In this document: piece by piece, positions 8,457 to 16,194 of the stretch
Layout of the letters: every line of letters starts with the position of its first letter
Position numbering within the stretch: position 1 is the stretch's first letter
DNA from: DATJLY01 sp035532935
GTDB taxonomy: Bacteria > Pseudomonadota > Alphaproteobacteria > ATCC43930 > CGMCC-115725
NCBI GenBank assembly: GCA_035532935.1
Contig: DATKQE010000077.1
Location: 1-64,000, forward strand
Direction: 5' to 3'
DNA: 64,000 nt
Made by a program: the position numbers and the translations under genes
Notes under the pieces: generated by a model
What the model was told of the DNA's origin: nothing
What the model saw: the letters and a program-made list of their open reading frames with translations, nothing else
Database searches by the model: none

Positions 8457-9797
8457 ATGAGCGCACGATCGCGGCAGATGAAGCTCGGAGCATTCCTGTG
8501 GCCGTGCGGGCACCACGTGGCGGCCTGGCGGCACCCGCAGGGGGTCGCCGATGGCGGCCTCAATTTTCCGTTCTATGCCGAGATGGCGCAGCTCGCCGAG
8601 CGTGGGCTGTTCGACCTCCTGTTCGCCGCCGACCGCGTGTGCGTTGCACCGGGCGACCCGGACATCATCAGCCACATGTCCTATGTCGCCTGGCTCGAGC
8701 CGTTCACGCTATTCTCGGCCTTGGCGGCTGTGACGCGCCGCATTGGTCTGGTCTTCACCGTGACAACGACCTACGAGGAGCCCTATCACATCGCGCGCCG
8801 CTTCGCCTCGCTCGACCATATCAGCGGCGGCCGATCGGGATGGAATCTCGTCACCTCCGCGCAGGCGGCCGAAGCCCATAATTTCAGCCGCGACGCGCAC
8901 CCGCCGAAAGAGGAGCGGTACGAACGCGCCCGCGAATTCGCCCGCGTTGTCCGCGGGCTGTGGGATAGTTGGGACGACGACGCCTTCGCGCGTGATAAGG
9001 AGTCGGGCCTTTTCTTCCACCCGGAAAAGATGCATGTGCTCGACCATAACGGCCCGCTGTTCAGCGTGCGAGGGCCGCTCAACGTCGCTCGCTCGCCGCA
9101 AGGACAGCCGGTGATGGTACAGGCCGGCGCCTCCGACGACGGGAGAGATTTGGCGGCCGAAACCGCAGAAGTCGTCTTCACCGCGCATCAACGGCTCTCC
9201 GACGCGCAAGAGTTCTATGCCGACGTCAAGGCGCGCATGGCGAAATACGGGCGTGAGCCGGACGATATGAAGATCATGCCTGGGATTTTCGCGACGGTCG
9301 GGCGGACGGAGCAGGAGGCGCGCGACAAATACGAGCAGCTTCAGGAGCTGATCCATCCCAAGGTCGGCGTGATGCTGCTGTCGCAGTTCATGGCCTTCGA
9401 CCTTTCGCCCTATCCGATCGACGGGCCGCTTCCCGAAATGCCGGAGAACAAGGTGGTGTCGAGCCGGCGGACCCTGCTGACCGATCTGGCACAGCGTGAG
9501 AACCTGACGATCCGCCAGCTTTATCTGCGAATGGCCGGCGCGCGCGGCCACCGGACGATCTACGGCACGCCCACGCAGATCGCCGACGAACTCGAAGAAT
9601 GGTTTACCAAGGCCGGAGCCGACGGTTTCAACATCATGCCGCCGGTCCTGCCGGGCTCGCTCGTCGATTTCGTCGATATGGTGATCCCGGAACTGCAGCG
9701 CCGCGGTCTCTTCCGCACGCAGTACGAGGGCCGTACTCTGCGAGAGAATCTCGGCTTGAGGCGGCCGGAGAGCCTATTCGTGACGGCGCGGGCGTGA
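8457..9797 (+). CDS. LLM-class flavin-dependent monooxygenase (bacterial luciferase-like)
   Basis: A 446-residue TIM-barrel monooxygenase of the NtaA/SnaA/DszA branch, which uses reduced FMN from a partner reductase to oxidise N-, S- or C-containing organics. Family blocks visible include MKLGAFLWPCGHHVAAW, ADRV, TTYEEPYHIARRFASLDHIS (substrate/FMN region), SGWNLVTS and the C-terminal FNIMPPVLPGSLVDFVDMVIPELQRRGLF. The ATG at 8457 is preferred over a TTG 45 bases upstream because it matches the family start. It is a paralogue of the gene at 60350; both carry an RGLWDSWDDDAF block. A hairpin 24 bases after the stop may end transcription. Confidence 0.92.
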   Translation: MSARSRQMKLGAFLWPCGHHVAAWRHPQGVADGGLNFPFYAEMAQLAERGLFDLLFAADRVCVAPGDPDIISHMSYVAWLEPFTLFSALAAVTRRIGLVFTVTTTYEEPYHIARRFASLDHISGGRSGWNLVTSAQAAEAHNFSRDAHPPKEERYERAREFARVVRGLWDSWDDDAFARDKESGLFFHPEKMHVLDHNGPLFSVRGPLNVARSPQGQPVMVQAGASDDGRDLAAETAEVVFTAHQRLSDAQEFYADVKARMAKYGREPDDMKIMPGIFATVGRTEQEARDKYEQLQELIHPKVGVMLLSQFMAFDLSPYPIDGPLPEMPENKVVSSRRTLLTDLAQRENLTIRQLYLRMAGARGHRTIYGTPTQIADELEEWFTKAGADGFNIMPPVLPGSLVDFVDMVIPELQRRGLFRTQYEGRTLRENLGLRRPESLFVTARA

Positions 9798-9821
9798 TCT
9801 GTCGCGATGAAGGCAAAAGGC

Positions 9822-9848
9822 CGTCGCCCCGCTTGCACCGGGGCGACG
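9822..9848. terminator. Bidirectional hairpin between convergent units
   Basis: A perfect 10-bp G+C-rich stem (CGTCGCCCCG / CGGGGCGACG) with a 7-base loop. On the minus strand it is followed by CCTTTTGCC, giving a short U-tract. It lies between the monooxygenase gene (plus) and the end of the importer operon (minus), so it can serve both. The U-tract is poor in the plus direction. Confidence 0.55.
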
Positions 9849-10016
9849 AGCCGAATGGTGTCAAATTGATCTGATCAAGCCGCCGCGTCGAGCAACCGCT
9901 TCGGCGGGCGAACCGAAAGCTGCCCGACCCCGTGAAGGACGGGCCGATCCATGGCGCCGATCATCGCAATCCCCATGATCGGCGAGCTCCATCACCGGGG
10001 GACACGTCCATGCCCG

Positions 10017-11057
10017 CTATTTGGCGGATAGCTCCTTTTCCACTTCGGCGGCCAGACGCGTGTCCCAGGCGGCCTTGATGCGGGCCGTTGTTATCTTCTT
10101 GCCCATCAACATGGATTCGATTTCCGCCTGGCCGGTGTACATCGCGTCGGTGGGCACGAGGCTGGGCGCGAGACTGGCGATGACGACCGCCGTCGCCTTC
10201 TTTGCGATCGACGGGGAAAGCGTCAGTTCCTTTTGCACCAGTGCCGCGGTTTCATCGGGATGGCTCTCGATGAATATTTTCGTTTCCGCCAGGGCGCGCA
10301 GCATACGCTTCACCAGATCGGGGTCGTTCTTGATCACGTCTTCGGACATGCCGGGGCTGCTCCCGAATCCTTCCGGCATCTGCGACGTCGCCACCAATGT
10401 ATGCAGGCTCGGCATCTTTTCCTCGAGCTCGAGACCGTGCGCAACGTCGTCGATGATGGCGTCGGCGTTATGCGCCAGAATCAGCGTCCGGCGCGCCGCC
10501 TCCGAGCCGATATAGATGAGCTTCACATCCTTTTTCGGATCGAGTCCGCCCTTCGTCAGTACATAGACCAGCAACGCGTTCGGCCCCCCTTTGGGCGGGC
10601 CCGTGACGATCGTCTTGTGCTTCAAATCCGCCACGGATTTGATGGATTTGTCGGCGATGATCATGTAGTCGAGTTTCGTATTTGTCTCGCCCACAAGCTT
10701 CACCTTGAAGCCGGCCAGATTTCCGGACAGGACCGAAGTGCTGAGGGGCGTGGCCTGGATGCCGTTGCTGACCAAGGCTGCGGGGAGCGTATTCGCGGCC
10801 AGATGAACGAACGTGACGTCCAAGCCGTTCTTCTGGAAGAATCCCTTGTCCTTGGCGATGAACCATCGGGCGAAGTCGACGCTGTTGCCCGGTATGCCGA
10901 CCTTGAGCGTCTTGAGCGCGGCGGCGGAGGCGGGAGGAGCGCAGACGCTGAACGCGAGGAAGAGTGAGGATGCCAATGCCGCGCCATACGTCCAGAACCG
11001 CCAGTCCTGGAATGGAAAGCGGCATTTCGTCTTGCGTGTTCCTGCCGTCGTTCTCAT
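10017..11057 (-). CDS. ABC transporter substrate-binding protein (NitT/TauT, SsuA-type)
   Basis: A 346-residue periplasmic binding protein. A Sec signal peptide with hydrophobic core (about residues 29-42) ends near PPASA-A. The mature protein begins KTLKVGIPGNSVDFARWFIAKDKGFFQKNGLDVTF, typical of the NMT1/SsuA family, and has SVADLKHKTIVTGPPKGG. GGAGGA eight bases before the ATG supports the start. It is the last gene of an operon with ATPase, permease, a ThDP enzyme and a Rieske oxygenase, so the ligand is probably the compound that pathway uses (inference). Confidence 0.92.
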   Translation of the reverse strand: MRTTAGTRKTKCRFPFQDWRFWTYGAALASSLFLAFSVCAPPASAAALKTLKVGIPGNSVDFARWFIAKDKGFFQKNGLDVTFVHLAANTLPAALVSNGIQATPLSTSVLSGNLAGFKVKLVGETNTKLDYMIIADKSIKSVADLKHKTIVTGPPKGGPNALLVYVLTKGGLDPKKDVKLIYIGSEAARRTLILAHNADAIIDDVAHGLELEEKMPSLHTLVATSQMPEGFGSSPGMSEDVIKNDPDLVKRMLRALAETKIFIESHPDETAALVQKELTLSPSIAKKATAVVIASLAPSLVPTDAMYTGQAEIESMLMGKKITTARIKAAWDTRLAAEVEKELSAK

Positions 11058-11114
11058 TTTATGACTCCTCCAAACCTCAATCGAAAACCCGACGCGACCG
11101 GAATCGGTCCGCCC

Positions 11115-11960
11115 TCAGCGTCCATTTCCGGCGCCGGCAATCCGCGCCCAGATCCGGTCCACGAGTTCGAAGAACAGCGGTGCGCGCTTCGTCTGCGCCG
11201 TGCGCGGGCGCGGCAGCGGAACCTCGACGGTCTCGACGATCACGCTCTCCGGCCCCTTCGACAACACCGCCACCCGGTCCGCGAGGAATACCGCCTCGCC
11301 GATCTCATGCGTGACGAACACCGCGGTCTTGCGGGTCTCGTCCCAGATCCGCAGCAGCTCGTACTGCATGACCTCGCGGGTCTGGGCATCGAGCGCGGAG
11401 AACGGTTCGTCGAGCAGCAGGATCTTCGGGTCCACCGCCAGCGCGCGCGCCAGGTTCACCCGCTGCTGCATTCCGCCCGAGAGTTCCCACGGATAGTTGT
11501 GTACGAAGTCCGACAGGCCGACGAGATCGATCATGCTGCGTGCTCTTTTCACGGCGTCGTCGCGCCGCGCTCGCCGCAGCTCCAGCCCGTAGATCACGTT
11601 GCCCAGGACATCCCGCCACGGGAGAAGAGCCGGCGACTGGAAAACGACGGCCCGTCCGTCGCCCGGGCCGTCAACCACCTTGCCGTCGATGAGGAGGCGT
11701 CCGTGAGCACAGGGTATAAGGCCGGCGATGGCCTTGAGAAAGGTCGACTTGCCGCAGCCGCTCGGGCCGACGATGGCGGTGAACGAGCCCTGCGGCGCCG
11801 CAAGCGTGATGTCGCGGATCGCCCGATACCGCTCGCCGGTGCGTGCGATCCTGTATTCGACCCCCAGATGTTCGGCCTGCAATACTGGAATTTCATCATG
11901 GCGCGCGCGCATGTCTTCAGCGACGTCGCGGCGGCGCGGCCCGCTCAATGGAGCTTCCAT
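11115..11960 (-). CDS. ABC transporter ATP-binding protein (SsuB/TauB-type)
   Basis: A 281-residue importer ATPase. Walker A is GPSGCGKST (about residues 65-73), the signature is LSGGMQQRV, Walker B is ILLLDEPFSALD, and VTHEIGEAVFLADRV is the switch region. GGMQQR and the short length fit the nitrate/taurine/sulfonate class. It overlaps the permease gene by 16 bases, so the two are translationally coupled. An ATG at residue 17 is an alternative start. Confidence 0.93.
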   Translation of the reverse strand: MEAPLSGPRRRDVAEDMRARHDEIPVLQAEHLGVEYRIARTGERYRAIRDITLAAPQGSFTAIVGPSGCGKSTFLKAIAGLIPCAHGRLLIDGKVVDGPGDGRAVVFQSPALLPWRDVLGNVIYGLELRRARRDDAVKRARSMIDLVGLSDFVHNYPWELSGGMQQRVNLARALAVDPKILLLDEPFSALDAQTREVMQYELLRIWDETRKTAVFVTHEIGEAVFLADRVAVLSKGPESVIVETVEVPLPRPRTAQTKRAPLFFELVDRIWARIAGAGNGR

Positions 11961-12763
11961 TTCGCCATCCTTCGCTCCAGGCGCCGCAAGGCTTCCGTCA
12001 GCATAGCGCCGGCAGTCCCAATGATGATGATGCCGACGAAGACCAGGTCAACGTCGTAGCTGCTTGCCGCTTGCGAGATGGTGAAGCCGATCCCCGAGGT
12101 CGAGGCGACGAATTCGCCGACCACGACTCCGATCAGCCCGACGCCGAGGCCGATGCGTATGCCGGTGACGATGAAGGGAACCGCGGACGGGAAGACGATG
12201 GTCCGCATGAGCTGCCAGGTCGACGCGTTGAGGGAGCGGGCAAGGTCGAGCAGGTCCCCGTCAACGGAGTGAACGCCCATCGCGGTATTGATGATGATGG
12301 GAAACACGGACATGAGGAAGATGAAGGCGACCTTCGACTCGATGCCGATGCCGAACCAGATGATCAGGAGTGGCGCCAGGGCGACGCGCGGCGCAGCATA
12401 AAGAAAGTTGATGAGGGGATCGAGGAAATGCTCGACGCGCCGTAACCAGCCCGTCGCAAAGCCCAGCGCAACGCCGATGATCACGGCGAGACCGAAGCCG
12501 CCGACGAATTCGAGGCCGCTGGTCCTTGCATCGATCACGAATTGCTGCGAGGCGAGATAGCTGGCGCCCGCCACGAGGATGCGGCTGGGCGAGCTCACCA
12601 CCATCGGGCTGACGAGACCGATGGCAACGGCCAGCTGCCAGACGCCGATGGCCGAGGCAATCCCCAGTATCTTCAGAACGGCGCTTTCATGCCGCGCATA
12701 CAACCTGGCCAGCGGCCGCGTGTCGGAAGACAGGCGCTTGGAACGGCTCGCAACCATGCTCAT
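11945..12763 (-). CDS. ABC transporter permease (SsuC/TauC-type)
   Basis: A 272-residue inner-membrane permease of the BPD-transport family with about six hydrophobic helices (first at LGIASAIGVWQLAVAIGLV). The EAA-like loop reads LARSLNASTWQLMRTIVFPSAVPFI, which docks with the ATPase. The ATG at 12763 was chosen because GGGAG lies nine bases upstream; a longer frame reaches 12877 but its N-terminal 38 residues are Arg-rich and unlike the family. It overlaps the ATPase gene. Confidence 0.9.
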   Translation of the reverse strand: MSMVASRSKRLSSDTRPLARLYARHESAVLKILGIASAIGVWQLAVAIGLVSPMVVSSPSRILVAGASYLASQQFVIDARTSGLEFVGGFGLAVIIGVALGFATGWLRRVEHFLDPLINFLYAAPRVALAPLLIIWFGIGIESKVAFIFLMSVFPIIINTAMGVHSVDGDLLDLARSLNASTWQLMRTIVFPSAVPFIVTGIRIGLGVGLIGVVVGEFVASTSGIGFTISQAASSYDVDLVFVGIIIIGTAGAMLTEALRRLERRMAKWKLH

Positions 12764-12916
12764 CGGCGCGTTCTCCCAGTGTTTCGATGCGGCGTTTCCC
12801 AAGGCAGGGTCCACCGGACGCAGCCGCAGAGAAACGAGACGCTCGAACGCGCGGGGCGCCGCGGCCCGGCGCCGCATGTTTTCAGGGAGCTCGGCGCCGC
12901 CGCTCTTCGTTCCTCC

Positions 12917-14551
12917 CTAATAGCGCGAGAAATCATAGCCCTCCTTGGCGATGATCTCCATCAGGAAGGGCGCGCCCCGCGCGGTGCTATCGATCGCCGC
13001 CTTGATCGTCGGAATGATGTCTGCCGGATTCTCGACGCGCCTGGCGGCGACATTGAGCCCTTCCGCCACCTTGGCGTAATTGCCGCCGACCGAAAGCGAA
13101 TTGAACCGTTCGGTCGAGATCTTCATCACCTCGCGTTCGCAGGCCATGACCTGGTTGTTGAAGACAATGGTGAAGATGCCGATCCGGTTTCGCGAGGCGG
13201 TTTCCATATCCATGCCGGTCATGCCGAACGAACAGTCGCCCATCACATTGATGCAGAGCTTGTCCGGCGCGGCGAGCTTGGCGCCCATGGCGAGGCCGAG
13301 GCCATAGCCGAGCTGCGTGGACTTGCCCCAGCCCATGTAGGAGGCGGGCGTGGTGGTCTGCCAGAACGGCAGGAGCTGCTCGCGAGGGGAGCCGGAATCG
13401 TGGGTGATGATGACGTTGTCGCGGTCAACCGTCTTCATCAGGTCGTTGATGACGCGGTACTGATTGATCGGGGCCTCGTTCGATTCGAAATGCTCGGCCC
13501 ACTCGGCCAGCCACGCCCGCTTGATGCCGGCGATCTCGTCCTTGAGCGCCCGCAGCGCCTTCGTGTCGGCGGACTTCTTCTGCCGACCGATCTCGTCGAT
13601 CAGCGCCGCGACGACGAGCGCCGCATCGCCCGCCAGCGCGTGATCGGCGCGGTAGTCCTTGTTGATGTCCGAAGGATCGTTGGTCGAATGAATCACGGTC
13701 TTGCCCCGCGGCATCGCCGGGCCGAACGACGTCTTGGTCAAGCTCGAGCCGATCGCAAGCACCACGTCGGCGCGCGCCATGAACTCGGCATAGGGCTTCG
13801 AGCGCGAGCGGGTCGAGCCGCCCAAGGAGAGCGGATGGGTGTCGGGGATGGCACTCTTGCCGGGGTTGGTCGCCGCCACCGGAGCCGGGATGAGCTCGGC
13901 GAGTGCCGCGAGCGCGTCGCCGGCTTCGGCGTAATGGATGCCCTGGCCCGCCCACAGCAAGGGATTTTTGGCCGCGAGCAGTATGCGTGCCGCCTCCCTG
14001 ACCGCTTCGGGGCCCGGCGCCGTACGCACGATCGGCACGGGCTTGTAGTCGATGTCGCCGGGGCAATCCGCGTCGAAAACGTCGATGTCGACTTCGACCA
14101 GCACCGGCCCGGGCTTGCCGCTCCGCATGGCGTGATAGGCGCGCCGCATCACGTCGGGGATTTCCTTGGCCGTCGTCACCAGGGCCGACCATTTGGTGAC
14201 GGGTTTGAACGTCTCCGCCGCGCGGAACGTCGGCCGGATGTACTGCCGCTCCGCGGAGAACCCACCGGAAATGACCAGGAGCGGCACGTTCTCCGCGTAG
14301 GCTTGCGCCACGCCCGCGAAGGCATTCTCGATGCCAGGGCCATGCTGGGCCGCGAACACGCCGTTCTGCCGGCCGCGGCGAATGCGCGAAAAGCCGTCGG
14401 CGATGCCGACGCCGACACGTTCCTGGCGGCAGAGGATCGGACGAACGTCGATCGCGGCGCAAGCGTCGATCACGGCGTTCCGCGGGTAGCAGGCCAGGAA
14501 CTCGGTTCCTTCGCGCTTCAGGATCTCGGCGATCACTTGTGCCCCGTTCAT
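12917..14551 (-). CDS. Thiamine diphosphate-dependent enzyme (acetolactate synthase-like)
   Basis: A 544-residue ThDP enzyme with the three-domain layout of the acetolactate synthase/benzoylformate decarboxylase superfamily. The catalytic glutamate is E44 in CRQERVG. The central domain is at about 190-330. The ThDP/metal-binding motif GDCSFGMTGMDMETASRN...NNQVM lies near residues 440-475. It may decarboxylate or ligate a 2-oxo acid. It lies 54 bases after the Rieske gene and upstream of the importer genes, so it probably acts on a product of that oxygenase (inference). True acetolactate synthase is unlikely: no regulatory subunit gene is nearby. Confidence 0.9.
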   Translation of the reverse strand: MNGAQVIAEILKREGTEFLACYPRNAVIDACAAIDVRPILCRQERVGVGIADGFSRIRRGRQNGVFAAQHGPGIENAFAGVAQAYAENVPLLVISGGFSAERQYIRPTFRAAETFKPVTKWSALVTTAKEIPDVMRRAYHAMRSGKPGPVLVEVDIDVFDADCPGDIDYKPVPIVRTAPGPEAVREAARILLAAKNPLLWAGQGIHYAEAGDALAALAELIPAPVAATNPGKSAIPDTHPLSLGGSTRSRSKPYAEFMARADVVLAIGSSLTKTSFGPAMPRGKTVIHSTNDPSDINKDYRADHALAGDAALVVAALIDEIGRQKKSADTKALRALKDEIAGIKRAWLAEWAEHFESNEAPINQYRVINDLMKTVDRDNVIITHDSGSPREQLLPFWQTTTPASYMGWGKSTQLGYGLGLAMGAKLAAPDKLCINVMGDCSFGMTGMDMETASRNRIGIFTIVFNNQVMACEREVMKISTERFNSLSVGGNYAKVAEGLNVAARRVENPADIIPTIKAAIDSTARGAPFLMEIIAKEGYDFSRY

Positions 14552-14605
14552 GTGGGCAAATCTCCGCTCTGGTTCATCGGCTTCGGCTCCCGTGAATGCG
14601 ACCGG

Positions 14606-15847
14606 TCAGGCATCGGCGCGCACGCGCTCCTTCACGTCGTCGAGGAAGCGGGCCTGTCTCGGGGCCTGGTAGCGCGTGGACCGCACCCGGCAGCTTGCCG
14701 GGTCGAGGCCGGGTGGGTTCAGGCCCGCCGCCATGTCCTTGAGCGTGTCCAGCAGCAGGCGCCGGATCTTGGCGATCGCCAGGTCGTTGACGAGCAGATT
14801 CTCGAGCGACCGGTCGGCGATCGGGCCCATCGATTCCTGGATCGCGCAGTCCTGGGTTCCGAACCCTTTCAGGCCGGTGTAGGACTTGCCGCTCGCCTGG
14901 AGCGCGCGGTCGATCAGGTAATCGTTGCCCCGGTTCGCGATGGCGTGGTCGGTGCCCGGCGTGTTCTCGGTATGAATGCCCTGCCAGCCGGCTTCCTCCG
15001 CCAGGTCCGCCGCGGTGAACGGCCGGTGGGGGTTGAAGCTGATGCTGTAGAGCATGGTGTTCTCGTCGTCGATCGGCACCCACATGTGCGCGCCGTGCGG
15101 CACCGACGAGATGATCTTGTGGAACGGCATCAGGAACACGTTGATGTTCCATTCGATGTCGTCGCCGCCGTAGTCGCGGCCGGTCCCTACCACGAAACCG
15201 AAATCGGTCGCGACGACCTCGTACAGGGAGGGCACGATCAACCGCCGGTTCCTTGTCCCGCCGTCGGCGCGGTGCAGGAATGTAAGATGCGGCGCGTCAT
15301 ACCCGCCTTCGACGCCCTGCAGCCAGTTGCACTCCTGAACGTGCCGCGTGTCGAATCGTTGCTCCGCCGGAAGTCCGATCCATTCGAGGTCCGGGAAGTC
15401 GGGCTTGAGCTCCGCCGGCCCCATATACGTCCACACGAGGCCGCCCCGCTCGATGCACGGATACGCCTTGAGGCGGATCTGGCGCTTGACCGCCTCAACC
15501 TGGGAGGCCGCGGTTCCCGGCGGCAGGCACGGCACGTCCATGCAGTTGCCGTTAATGTCGAACTTGATCCCGTGATACACGCAGCGCAGGCCGCGCTCCT
15601 CGTTCCGCGCGAAGAACAGGGACGCCGTCCGGTGCGGGCACCGCTCGTCCACCAGCCCGACCCGGCCGTCGGTGTCGCGGAACGCCACCAGGTTCTCGCA
15701 CAAGAGCTTGACGCGGAGCGGCGGACCGTCGGCCTCGGCGACCTGATGCGAATACGCCACCGGGATCCAGTAGCGCCGCATCAGCGTGCCCATCGGTGTG
15801 CCAGGGCCCACGCGGGTTAACCGTTCGTTGTCTTCACGTGAGAGCAT
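14606..15847 (-). CDS. Rieske non-heme iron oxygenase, alpha subunit (phthalate 4,5-dioxygenase-like)
   Basis: A 413-residue oxygenase component. The Rieske [2Fe-2S] ligands are C70, H72, C89 and H92 (CPHR and CVYHG). The mononuclear iron facial triad is visible in GYDAPHLTFLH (one Asp and two His). The LigXa C-terminal region is present, as in phthalate dioxygenase-type enzymes. No reductase or ferredoxin gene adjoins it, so electrons must come from elsewhere. It is first in the minus-strand operon and faces a divergent region with an operator-like site. Confidence 0.93.
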   Translation of the reverse strand: MLSREDNERLTRVGPGTPMGTLMRRYWIPVAYSHQVAEADGPPLRVKLLCENLVAFRDTDGRVGLVDERCPHRTASLFFARNEERGLRCVYHGIKFDINGNCMDVPCLPPGTAASQVEAVKRQIRLKAYPCIERGGLVWTYMGPAELKPDFPDLEWIGLPAEQRFDTRHVQECNWLQGVEGGYDAPHLTFLHRADGGTRNRRLIVPSLYEVVATDFGFVVGTGRDYGGDDIEWNINVFLMPFHKIISSVPHGAHMWVPIDDENTMLYSISFNPHRPFTAADLAEEAGWQGIHTENTPGTDHAIANRGNDYLIDRALQASGKSYTGLKGFGTQDCAIQESMGPIADRSLENLLVNDLAIAKIRRLLLDTLKDMAAGLNPPGLDPASCRVRSTRYQAPRQARFLDDVKERVRADA

Positions 15848-16194
15848 GCGGGGCCTCCTGCGGACGAAGTGGATGTCTTCCCAAGCGTGGGGAGAAACCG
15901 GTGAATTGGTCGGCGCAGCATTATGGATGATTTCAGGAATTGCTCAAGACCAAGCATCCCGCCGATGCGCGATTTCAACGGCTCGCTGAGCCGCGACCTG
16001 TGCAGGGAACATCGTGCGGCGGTCCCGGCGACGCAGCGTGTGGGGCGGCAATTGCGCTAAATGTAAGGACATTCTATCCTATGGCCCCTCGGTGCCGTGG
16101 TGGCGTGACCCCTGCTGCTCGCAGCGGTTGTGTGCTGGGCATCGGGGCGGCGCACGAGGCGTGCGGCCGACCGGGGCAAGAGAGGGAATCAGCC
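15848..16194. promoter_or_regulatory. Divergent intergenic region between Rieske operon and orphan CoxL-type gene
   Basis: 347 bases with no gene. It must hold promoters for both directions. The only distinct element seen is the operator-like site at 16059-16084, placed 111 bases before the CoxL-type start. Confidence 0.6.
16059..16084 (+). promoter_or_regulatory. Operator-like site 1 (candidate GntR site)
   Basis: Contains AAATGTAAGGACATTCTATC, followed by CTATGG. The core AGGACA-TTC-TATCCT is an inverted repeat with one mismatch. It is almost identical to the reverse complement of the site before tctC (21666-21692) and shares AAATGTAARGACAT with the site at 24144. The recurrence before three units beside one GntR gene suggests a shared operator. 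Confidence 0.6.

Noticed and set aside
9866..9878. TTGAT-CTG-ATCAA, FNR/FixK-like
   Set aside because: The spacer is three bases instead of four, and the site lies between the ends of two convergent units rather than before a start codon.
12542..15820. A 1092-codon open frame on the plus strand
   Set aside because: It lies opposite three well-supported minus-strand genes (permease, ThDP enzyme, Rieske oxygenase), is rich in Arg/His/Ala and has no recognisable domain; it is a codon-bias shadow. The long plus-strand frame at 23077-25422 is rejected for the same reason.
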